NCBI GenBank assembly: GCA_038030265.1
Contig: CM075939.1
Coordinates: 45,241,253-45,305,252 of the forward strand
Origin: Corythucha ciliata
Taxonomy: Eukaryota; Arthropoda; Insecta; Hemiptera; Tingidae
Length of the DNA: 64,000 bases
Reading direction: 5' to 3'
Both the position numbers and the translations under genes were made by a program. Below, piece by piece: positions 46,957 to 59,000 of the stretch. The notes under the pieces were generated by a model that did not search any database, was not told the DNA's origin, and was given only the letters and a program-made list of their open reading frames with translations. How positions within the stretch are numbered: position 1 is the stretch's first letter; each line of letters opens with the position of its first letter.

Positions 46957-49657
46957 CGGCAGTGTTGTTGAGAGGGGGAGGGCACGGCAAACAGATTCTT
47001 GACTTACGAAATCAATGTTGCTGGAGAGCCAGAGACAAACAAGATCAGATAACCTTTAGCTATTCGAGCATTACGTCGTAGGTGCTCATTGAGTTTAAAA
47101 GGGCCGGCACAGTCGAGAGTGGTGATAAGAAAGGGCCGAATTTGTTCAAAACGAACGGCGGGTAAGTCGGCCATTTTCGGCTGAGGGGGTTTACCTTGAA
47201 AGCGGTAGCATTTGAGACAGCTACGATTCTGGGACTTGATGAGTCGTCGAAGGCCTAGGATCCAGAATTTGCGTTGAATCAACGATTGGATGAGCTGGGC
47301 ACCTCCATGCAGCGAGACGTGGTGGTAAAAACGACAAATGAGGGATGAAAGCGGGGCTTGACGAGGAAGGAGAAGGGGAAATTTCCCTGAGTCTGCCGCC
47401 CACCTTAACAAGCCCGAGGGAATCAATGAAAGGAGCAAGTTTCGCGTAACTGCGTGGCAATTGTCGAGTACTTTTCAGGGCAGCCATGAACTCCTTGAAG
47501 TAGAGCTTTTGTGAGGCAAAAACGCATCGTTTTAGGGCAGCCTCACGTTCACTTATTGTAAGTTGCTCTGTTGGAGATTTACTTCGGTTTGATCTGAAAG
47601 ACCAGCGCAAAATTCTGCATGTCACTCTTATAAGAACTTCAAGGGAGGAAAAGCGAGTTATGAAATCAACAGTTTCGAGTTCTTTTACTACTGTTAGAGC
47701 GGTTTTGGTTTTCACTTCAGGGAGAGGAGCTGAGTGCTCCAGAAGAGAAGAGTCAGGCCAAGTTTGTGGCGCGTCAAGGAGAAATGAAGGTCCCTCCCAC
47801 CAGAGAGTGTTTTCCTTCAGAGCTTTAGGAGGCAGTCCTCGAGATGAAATATCCGCGGGGTTCAGATGTGACGGTACATGACGCCAAAAGGAAGGAGAAG
47901 TGTTTTCTAGAATTTCGACGATTCTGTGTGCGACAAACGTTTTGAGAGTGTGAGGAGGAGTTCTCAGCCATGCCAGAACTGTGGCTGAATCTGAAAAGAG
48001 ACTTATTATGCTGAGGAGGTCGAGAGTTTTGAGAAAATCCTCTAGGGATTTGAGAAGGCGGGACACGAGTTTTCGCTTGAAGCAGCTGGACTTTGATGCC
48101 TTCCGAGTTTTCACATTGTAGATAAATTACCGCGCTGTATGCGATAGATCTGGCGTCACAGAATCCAACGACAGATACAGTGGATTTTAAGGCTGGAATT
48201 AACCGATGAATTTCCAATTCATTTAACAGAGGGAGTTGGATGACAAATTTGCGCCAATCTAGAAGAATGTTGTCTGGTAACGGATCGTCACAGTCAATTT
48301 GGAGTTTCCACGCTTCTTGAATCAGAATTTTGGCCCAAAGAACCGTGGGTGAGCACAAACCTAATGGGTCAAAGAGTCGTGCTACGATTGATAGCATGCC
48401 TCGCTTGGTAGGTTCTGAGACGGGTTCTTGGACCGTGAAAGATAAAGTGTCACGTGAGGGGTTATGTTTAAATCCGAGGAGCTTTAAACAGTCCGAAGTC
48501 AAGTCCACTTTGTCGAACGACTGGTGCTGAGCTATTTTTTCTGACAAAATATCTTCGAGTGAACAAGGTTCATTTGATACCCACTTTCGGAGCTCAAATT
48601 GACCTCGAGCGAGGAGTTCGATGACTTGATTTTTCACTTCCCACGAATCTTCAATGGAGAAACCACGAAACGCTAAATCATCAACGAATGTGTTCTCGAG
48701 AATCACTTGAGCGCCACGAGGGAGAGTCTCACGCTCTCACCTTCATCGAAGGCAAGTTGCTTCAAGACCCTTATTTGAGCAAGGAATGCGCTTGAATACG
48801 TCTTCAGCTCGTATTCCAATATAGGTTGAGAAGTGCTGTCGCGCCAGAAGATGTGTTGGTACTGACGATGTTCTGGAGTCAACATTATTTGTCGACAAAT
48901 CATTTTGATGTCGGCACAGAGGACAACTTCAAAAAGCCTGAATTTCATGAGCATGACTCCTATGTCTGGCTGTAGCCGAGGTCCAGCCATAAGCTGCTGG
49001 TTTAGAGATGGGGAGTGCTATCCCCATTTATTTCTTCAATTCGCCAAAACTGTTTTAATTGGCTTACGAGAGTAAAAACGTGTGGGGTGACGGAGATTTT
49101 TGGATTTGCGCTTCCCCTATGACCATCCAGCCAAACATTTTATAGCTGAGGGCGTACCATGTGACAAGGGTACTTGAGGCTTCAGTAGGTAGGGGAAAAT
49201 ACCGCCTCCGAGAAGAACATCGATTTCGCTGGGCTCGTGGAAAGTATCGTCTGCCAACTTGAGATCGTCTGAGAACTTGAGATTGTCGAAGTGGCATTTG
49301 ACGTCATCATCGAGTTTGATGGTTGGCAATGGAGGAGTGATTTCGTCGAGAACGATAGCTTGCAGGGCGAATTTCAACGATCGGTCGTCTTTAGGGGTGA
49401 TTTCAAATTCGGTGAACCCTTTGTTAGATGAAACTTTGGCATCGCTTATGCCTTAGACAGCGGTAGATGATCGTTTCTTCGTGAGGCCATGGCGTTGAAC
49501 GCACCGTGAAGTGACGAAATTGAGTTGAGAGCCGGGGTCGACGACGGCTCTGACGAGGCAACACCGTATACGCGTCAAAAGCTAAAATTTAAGCGGTTCC
49601 AAGTACGACGGTTGTTACGTCGTCAGTGGATTTCTGAACGAAAAATGTGCTGGCACA
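46957..49657 (-). mobile_element. BEL/Pao retrotransposon remnant, unit 2
   Basis: Same element as 32802-37850, holding pol and part of the protease region only. Gag and leader are lost at the junction near 49656 ('gtgctggcac' then 'accaccacgctgagc'). Integrase is truncated at the same point as in unit 1, so that truncation predates the duplication. Confidence 0.75.
47004..48990 (-). pseudogene. BEL/Pao pol remnant, unit 2
   Basis: Repeats the unit 1 pol features: ADIKMICRQI, ENTFVDDLAFRGFS, GMLSIVARLFDPLGLCSP, LFSDSATVLAWL, HHVSLHGG, CLKCYRFQG. It carries the same frame break near 48030-48110 and an additional 23-nt deletion near 47384 that shifts the frame in the RNase H-integrase linker. 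Confidence 0.8.
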
Positions 49658-50081
49658 CCACCACGCTGAGCGAGTAACCGCTTCACAGCCTCGTGGAGAC
49701 TCTTGAACTCGAGTGAAAAACAATTTGACTAACATTATCGCAGAAAGGAGTTGATCGTAATCAATGTATGCTTCTCATCTCTCTAAAAATAGAGAAATTA
49801 ATTTATTGATCCCAAAAACTTTAGCAATCTTGACCAAAAGTTTCCATACACAACCAGAATTTATGAACGCCTGCATTATTTTAGCAATATGTAGATATAT
49901 TAAGTGCAAAGGGCAACACATTTTGCAATAAAATGATAACTGTTTGCCATAAAACTGTTAAAAACAACGAACTTTGGCTCGCTATGACTTGGAACAATTA
50001 GATGATCCCTAATACATTATTTGATAATATCAATAAGTCAATATATAATGTGTTTTTAACTGTTGCGATCGTGATAATGCC

Positions 50082-53000
50082 TCACCCGTCTATGCCTTTG
50101 AAGGCTGTAGATTGTAGAAGGGTGTAGTACGAGAATGCAGACTGGCAGACCTTCAAGAAAATGTCGACCGTTAAAATCTGGAACGTTCTCGCAAAACTGG
50201 AAATTGGAAACCATACGTTTATGAAAACTCCCAAATTGACGGTTTGAATGCCACCGTAGGAGATTTTATTAGGGACGGTGCACCTGGTCTGTATCATCAA
50301 CCAGTAAGGCCCGATGACTTTCTTGTAGTCATTCCAATCGGAAAAGTACAGACTATCCAAAAGATTGCCGTGCTTTAAACAAATTGGGAAGTAAAGTGAT
50401 TATTACTGATTATCTATGTACTTTACAATACCTAATGATTACTAAATCATATTTTTCTTAAGAACTTACTGTGTCCAAAATTTTCTGACAGTACCAACAG
50501 TATAGAAAGCACATGAAGCATTCATAAGAGATAAAACAAGCAAAGGTAAATTTCGTGCTCATAGAAACTTCTCCCTAGAATATCCATTCAATTGGTTAAA
50601 TACAAATAAATATTAAAAAAAAAGGAAATCCATCCGTTCGACACAGCAGTTAAAACGTGACGAATTATTCATTTTGTTTGTCGCACTAGCGTGATAAACA
50701 CGCCGTCGTCGTTCTCGTCAATACGATAGAAACGACTCAGTCTTGACGAGAATTTACCTGTTCAATTTAGCGATTTGACGAGGGTTTCCCCCACTAGTTC
50801 ATTTATTTAACAGCAACGAATCAAAGAGAGGAATGCTGAGGATGGCCTGAGATAGGTCGAAACCGGTCCATGATTTAAAGTGGGATTTGGGGAGAGACAA
50901 TATGTTTCTTCAGTCCTTCAGTCAATGACGAATTAGAAGCGTGCAGCTAATCAGGATTTTTTATCTCTTTTCTTTCGGAAGGCATTCGTGTTATCAGTTC
51001 AGTGTTTTCTCTATGAGAAGTGGAATAAATCGTAAGTTTTTCTCGCTTTTTCTCGGGGAAAAAAGTGTCTACACTGCCGAGGAACTCAAAAGTGTGAAGT
51101 CGTGTGACGCTTACAAACTTGTCTTGTGCAAGTGGGTCCGGGAAGTGTCCTTAAAGTAGTAGGTGACTACTGTGCCATCAAAGGCAAAGTAATTACGTTT
51201 TCATAATCAGTATTGAAAGTTCAAGCATCAAAACAGTTGGGTACCCGACTTGGAGGCCTTTCCTCCAACTGATTAAGCATTCTCCCCTTCAAATCCTCAT
51301 TTATATTAAGCAGAGGACTTGTGGCTTCATATTAATCTACTTTAATTATCTTGAGTGAACGAGAAGACTCACAAATAATAAAAAATCACCTCATCATCAT
51401 ACAAAACTACGTATTCTATGCCTTCCGAAAGATAAGACTGTCAAAATAATCGATTAGTTTGATAGGCCGCACGACGCTAATTTTCTTAAAAACACATGGT
51501 CATTCCGTTTGAAACATAATTGAGGGCTTGGGAAGAGTTTAACGATGCGCCAATGATGGCGATGTCGCCAAATCAAGGCTTGTCTATATCATAAGAGGCG
51601 TAGCCAAGATGAGGGCTGGTGAGTATTACAAAAATTGACCGTTGTTCTACCTAAAGCCGCTAAATTGTTCGCGAAAAACGTTGTTGCTGAGTGTTGAATC
51701 TTTTGTTACGCGGGTCGTGTTATGTGGATATTGAAAAGGGGTCCATTATTAATGAACGAGGGTTGAATGTTGTAGCAAAATTGAATGTTTTCAATACTCA
51801 CGGAAGTAAATGCAAACGCGGACATACACATGAGAAATGTTCCGGACCCAATCGTCGTTAAAGATAACATGAAGCTGTATGAGCAAATATCTTTGCAAAA
51901 GCTGGAACATTCAGAAAACAACGGATAAAGCGAATCAGTAATAATTTTGTTCATTTAAAAGTAAATATTTCAAGTACTTGAGCAAAACTTGATGATGCTT
52001 GATGGATTCTGATACACAGACACGAATGCACTCGTGAAACAAAGGAGTTTGTCTGTAATTTTTTCCCTCATTTAACAATTTCGATTGTAGTTTTCTCAAG
52101 AAAAGGCTTTCAGCGCGTTGTTCGAACCGTTTAAGCGTGACCCCGAGAACCTTATAAGGGGCAGTTACACAATGTAAGTGAAAATCAGTTGAGCTATATA
52201 GCGGGTGGTGGGAGGGGGCACCTCGTACTGCTCCCAAAGGGCGTTGGCATGCGTAAAAAATCCAAGTTGTCCCGACACCAAGATACACGTAACTAGGAAT
52301 GTGCCGTAGTATTCAAGCCCAGTCAATATTAATTTGTAATGTCCCGTTAGTTCTATCGGATACCATAGACTAGCTGGGACGACATATATTACGCCGTTTT
52401 CTAAGCGTGAAAATGGTTGATTCGATGTTGTTAATGAATAATTAGAGCACCGTACCTTTCCGTGGCTTTTCCAATATTCCATTCATCAAGTCGAAGATAA
52501 CTTTAACTGTGGTAAAAGAAACTGCGGAACTTAAACCTATTGTCCAAAATGCTCTGTACGCAGTGCGGCAAAAAACAAAGAAAAATAAACAAAGTTAAGT
52601 GTATAGTCCTAAAAAAGTTGTCATTAACAGGTAGGCATTTTTGACTGAATAAAAATCTGAATATGAATCGCCAACCCCTGTTTTCGGAAAGTTTGTCACT
52701 TGATTCGAATGAGAGTGAAGAGTACAGCGTCGAATGCGTTTGGTTTGACACATTGTCTCGCACTGTATCAACCGCCGCAACTGGTTGTCCACCAGATCGA
52801 GGGTATCGTGGTTACAAAACATTTTTGGCGGAGGAATTTGAACGTTGGTGAACCCTTGGCCTTGGTGGCACACTGGCACCACGCGTTTGTGAACTAATCA
52901 ATCGGCATACCTCATGCGTCAGCAGTAGAACAACCGCTTTACACGATATCTTGGGCTATACACCAAGGATTTAGGTAATTAAGTTTGCTGAAGCGATCGG

Positions 53001-56000
53001 CCGATGATTGAAGTGTTTTTTTTATCTATTTGAGTCTCACGTGAAAACCCTGCATACCAACCTTAGCATAGGCATAAGCAGGGCTTAAGGGTTGGACTTT
53101 TCGCATTCCCCTGAGCTCTCGAGCGTATAGAGGGGAGCACTGACTTCATAAAGCTTCCGGTGCTGTTCGGCCACTACAAAAAAATAAATTCTAAAACATG
53201 AAAATTTCTCAGAAATTGAGACGCAAAACTTGCAAGTTCCATGAAATTATGACTCGAAAATGTCCATTGCACGGATATTCGGCCAGGAATTCAATGATAT
53301 TTAGCTGCGATTGATGTTTAATTTTTCGGCTAATCATCAAGCTTTGGGCGTTCTCGAAGCTGGCTTTGGACATCATGGGGCCACTTGCAATTTCGCAGAA
53401 ATTACTTACCAAATTTTTGTAATTTCGCTAAAAAAAAAAAGGTCCTAAATGCCTACTTCGCAGAAATTAATACCCGAAATTTGCATTTTCACTGAAATGC
53501 CCGAAACATGCATCATTCATGAAATACCCGAAAGTCGCATTACCGCGGATATTTCATAATGTGACTTTCGGATCTTAATTCCTGAGATGATGCTTGATTC
53601 GAGTATTTCAGTGAAAATGCAAATTTCGGATCTTAATTTCTGCGAAATAGGAAATTTAGGACCTAATTTTCAGCAAAATTACAAAAATTTGGTAAGTAAT
53701 TTCTGCGAAATTGCAAGTGGCCCCATGATGTCCAAAGCTGAAGATGGCGAGGACTTACAGACGCTGAAGATGGCGAGAAGCCGAAATCGGTTCGTTTTTA
53801 ACGCACCTCAACGAGGGAAGACAGACAACGTAGGCTCGCTCCTACGGCTACAGTTTCATGCATGCATTACCTACTAACCCTCGTAGTCTAAGCGATCACA
53901 CTAACAATATTAATTGGAAAATCACTAATTCACGACTGAAATTAGGAAAAATCGCTAATTACAGCCTAAAATGAGAAAAACCCTTAATTTACGGCTCAAA
54001 TTGATACAAAAGGATGGTTCGCGGTTAAAAATGTAGAAAGATCACTATAATTTGTGGATGATATTGAGGAACAGTGCTTAAATTCTTGAATAAAATGTAG
54101 AATAAGCGCTAATTCACGGTTAAAATTAAAAAAGCGCTAATTCAGGGTAAAATTCATAAAAAAGGCCGATTCATGGCCAGAATTGAGAATAACGCTAATT
54201 CGCGACTAAAATTTAGTAAACGCCAATTCTCGACCCTTTGATGGAGGAATCTTCTTGGCCAAATTGAGAAAAGGCGCTAACTAATGGCCAAGAGTGGAAA
54301 AAGCCGCTAAATCGCGGCAAATATTAAGAGACATCGCACATTTGCGGGTAAAATTGAGAAAAATCGCTATTTCGTGGCTAAAATTGAGAAAAACGCTAAT
54401 TCATGACTATGAGCGTTTGAAATGAAAACGCTAATCCGCGGCTAAAATTGAGAAAAATACGCTATTTCACGGTCTTAATCGAGGAACACGCTAATTAGCG
54501 GTTGAAATTGAGAGAATGCCAATTCACGGCAATTAAGTCTAAAATAATGAAAAAACGCTAATTCGTGACAATAAGAGTGAAAAAACCCAACTAATTCGCA
54601 GCAAAAATGAAGAAAACGCTAATTTGCTATTTCGCTACTGAAATGGAGAAAAATATCCAATTCACGGCTTAAATTTAAGAAAAAATGTTCGTTCGCGGCT
54701 TTAAATTGAGAAAAAGCGCTAATCTGCGAATAAGGAGTGGGAAAAGCGCTGATTTGCGGCTAAAAATAAGAATGAGCCATAATTTAACGCTCCGTGATGT
54801 TGATTCCATCGAATTTGTCAAAATTAGGCACCAAAATCTACGGGTTTTCTAAACTTTTGTATACCACTAGCGAAAAAATGAAAGTACCTACAATTCATTA
54901 ACGTTGTTTTTCACTGTAATTTTCCATCTTAATACATGAGTCGGGGGATTACTGTTCATAATGGGGGGATTTCGCGTCCTACCAACCCGGGGGGGGGGGG
55001 GAATAGACGCGGCTGCACTTCTGCTAATTGTAAAGATCTGAAAAACTTCAAATTCGTGGGTTACAAACGCTATTTATTGGTGTATGAAACACAAGGTACG
55101 AGGCTAATATAAAGAAAAACGGAAATTCACAGCTAAAATTGAGACAAAGTGTTGATAGTGGTTGCAATGGTTTTCATGATTGTCTGGTGGGTCTAAACCC
55201 TTAACGTCACATTCGCGGTCATCAGTAAAAGGCAAGATTTCATCTTTGGGGGGGGGGGAGGGTTGCCCCGTCCACTTGAGGGTTTTCCGCCGGGTTGAAG
55301 AAACATAGTTTTCCTCTAATACTTGTAGGATCTATTCTCTCGTTTCTTGATTGACTCCACAATGAGGAAGTAACACACTTTCCAAAACCATGCCGTTGAA
55401 GTGGTTTGGTTATCACTTCTGAATGAGACGCTTGAGACGAAAATGAATTTTATTTTGACAGAAACCAAAAACTCAAAAGTAGAAATTCTAAAATCGGAAC
55501 GGCACTAAATTCATATGTTCCTTATAAAACAACGTGGTCCAAAATTTTCGCCACATCACCCCCTTGGAGGAGGAGAGCGTAGCTCGCCCAGATCGAAGCG
55601 AACCTTCTTGTTTATGGCTGAAGTTGTCGGGTGGGTGAGGGTGGTAGAGTCTACGTCTTCGTGAAGAAAATACGCCGGTTTGACACGGTCGATTGAGACT
55701 GTTACGTGTTTATCAGAACTGGTCTTGATCGTGATGGTCTTGTAGACTTTGTCGCGTTTAACGACGGGATAGGGTCCTGAGTAACGATTTTGGAAGGGAT
55801 GACGAGTGCTGTCATCACGTAACATGACGTGTGTACAAGAGTCGAGATTTTTGAAGACGAAACTACCAGGTGTCGAATGTCGAGAAGTCGGTATTGGTCG
55901 GATCTGACTGATGATTTTAGCGAGGTGTTCGATTAACTCAGGAGTAGAATTTTTTTCGGGTTGAGGTGACAAGAATTCTCCTGGAAGTCGAAGACTTTCT

Positions 56001-59000
56001 CCAAAAACGAGGGTTGCCGAGGTGGTTTGAAGATCTTCCTTGAAGGCGGATCGTATTCCAAGCAGAACGAGGGGAAGTTTTTCGATCCAATTTCTGTCAG
56101 CGTGGCAAGTGATGGCGGTTTTTAGCTGACGATGCAAGCGTTCGACCAAGCCGTTGGATGCCGGGTGGTAACTCATTGTGTGACACACATCGATTCCGAA
56201 ACTTTTCGAAAGTGTGCAGAAAACTGAAGACATGAACTGCATACCGCGATCAGTAGTGATCTTTTCTGGAACGCCGTAACGAGAAATCCACGTGGATAGA
56301 AAAGCGAGAGCAACGGTGTTAGCTGTGATGTCAGGAAGAGGAGTTACTTTTGGCCAGCGAGTGACACGATCGATGCAGGTGAGACAGTACCAGAAACCAT
56401 TCGAAAGTGGAAGTGGGCCGATCAAATCGATGTGGACGTGAGAGAAACGAGATGTAGGAGTGCCGAAATGTCCTAGCGGTGAGTGGACGTGTCGCGAAAC
56501 TTTGGACCGTTGACAAGCAAGACAAGCACGTGTCCATGCGGGAATATCCTTCTTCATTGACGGCCAAACGAATCTTTCGGTGATCAGTCTTGTAGTCGCA
56601 CGAGCACCGGGGTGGCTGAGGTTGTGTAACTTGAGAAAAACTGAGCGTCGTAAAGGATGAGGAATAAAAGGGCGAGGACGACCTGTTAAGGTGTCACAAA
56701 TTATCTCAATTCGCGTGCCAGGAACGATGAGTTTTTCGAGAGTAAGAGAAGACGTTTTTGATTCCCAATACTGAAGTTCGGGGTCGAATTGTTGCGATTG
56801 AGACAACGATTCGAAATCGAGAGCCGTTGAAACAGATTGTACTCGAGATAGGGCGTCCGCGACGACGTTGTCAGATCCTCCTACGTGTTGGATGTCGGTT
56901 GTGAACTGTGAAATGTATGTGAGCTGATTACGTTGGACAGGGGGCAATTTGTCATGTTTTTGTGTGAAGATATGTGTGAGGGGTTTGTGGTCAGTGTAAG
57001 TTGTAAATACTTGGCCTTCCAGAAAATGCCGAAAATGATGAATTGCTTCATAAATTGCTAGAAGTTCTCTGTAGTGGACGGGCTACGCAGCTTGACGAGC
57101 AGAGATCTTTTTTGAGAAAAAAGCGAGTGGTTGCCAAGCGTCATTGGTCTTCTGCTGGATGACAGCTCCGATGGCGTGATTAGAAACGTCTGTGAATAAC
57201 GCCACTTCTGCTCCGGTTACAGGGAATGTGAGGGAAACTGCCGAAGAGAATTTATTTTTGCAGTCGTTGAAAGCTTGTTCGAGAGTCGGAGTCCACGTGA
57301 TAGGGGTCGAGCCTTTGACTTCGGGGCCAAGAAGGGCGTGAAGAGGAGCTTGAACTTCTGATGCCATGGGGATATGTCGTCTGTAAAAATTCAACATGCC
57401 GAGAAAACGACGGAGACCTTTTGCATCAGATGGTTGAGGATAGAATTGAATGGCGGCGACACGATCAGGCGGTGGGGCTATACCTTCGGCGGAAACACGA
57501 TGCCCGAGAAAAATTACTTCGCTCGCAGCAAAAACGCTTTTCGAAGTGTTAATGACGACGCCGTAGTGCGACAGGCGTGTGAAAAGAGTTTCGAGATGAG
57601 CATTGTGTTCTGCTCTTGATTTTGAAAATATGAGGATGTCGTCGATGTAGACATAACAGAAATCTAGGCCTCGAGTTACTTCATCCATGAAGCGCTGGAA
57701 AGTTTGAGCGGCGTTGCGAAGACCGAAGCACATAAATGGAAACTCGAACAAACCGAAAGGAGTTGAGATTGCTGTCTTACAAATGTCCGACTCGTTGACA
57801 GGAATTTGTTGATAGGCTTTAACCAAATCAACTAGAGAGAAAATAGTAGAACCACTGATTGAATGAGCGAAATCATGTATGTGTCGAACGGGATAACTGT
57901 CAGGAATGGTACGTGCGTTTAGAGCGCGATAGTCGCCACAAGGGCGCCAACCGGTGCCAGTTTTCTTTGGCACGATGTGAAGAGGGGATGCCCAAGGACT
58001 ATCCGAAGGACGGGCGGTGCCTTCTTGAAGCATTGCCTCGAACTCTTTCTTTGCGATTTTTAAACGATCACCAGATAGACGACGTGGGCGAAAAGAAATT
58101 GGAGGGCCGAGAGTGGTATTTATGTAGTGTTTGGTCGAGTGTTTTATATCCCGAGGTACTCCAGACGGACGAGTAATTTCTGGAAATCGTGAAAGTAACT
58201 CAGCGAACGGATGAGAATCGTCGATTGTTTTGATGTTGGGGTACGTCTGACTTATTTTTGAACAGGCGACGGAAAGTCCAGTTGTCCCATCGAGAAGACG
58301 GTGAGATCGGCAATCTGGCAACAGATGGAAATGCCCAAAAAAATCAGAGCCAATGATTGGGACGTTGACGTCGGCGACAATGAAATTCCATTGGAAGTTG
58401 CGGCGTAATCCGAAATCAAGAGTTAGCGTGACTGAGCCGTATGTGCTGATGTTCGATGTATTCGCGGCGTAAAGATCGAACGAGGTTTTAGGACGACGGT
58501 TTGAAAGAAAACGTGCCGGGAAACAACAAACGTCAGAACCGGTGTCGAGAAGAAATTGTTTTGCGGAATTACGGTCGGTAATGAAAAGGCGGTACTTTCC
58601 GATTTTGCAGTCAGCCGCCGCCGTTACTGGCTGCTGGTGGCGTTTTTTGAATGAAATGAACAGGGCGGTCTGCATTTTGATGCTCGTTCATTGAACTTGG
58701 CGTGGTACCAACAGAATGTCGATTGTGAAGCTGCCGATGGACTGCGAGAACGGGTTGAATGACTTTGACGAGAACGGGAGCGAGAGTGTCGAGGGTTGTT
58801 GGAAATTCGGAGTGTGAGGTCTGCGAGCTGTTGACGAATCTCGGTGAGTTCACGACAGATATCTTGTCCTGGGGGAGATATAGCGTTGACGACGGGGAAA
58901 GAGGGATGAGAAGAAGCTATGGCAGGTTGAATTTCCATTATTTTGTCCGCTGTTGCGGAGAGACGGTCGAGCGGCGAGTCAGACTGTGTTTGGAGAATGG

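Noticed and set aside
53587..53877. 96-residue plus-strand frame as a gene
   Set aside because: Most of it is one arm of the family C inverted repeat; the same peptide appears on the other arm.
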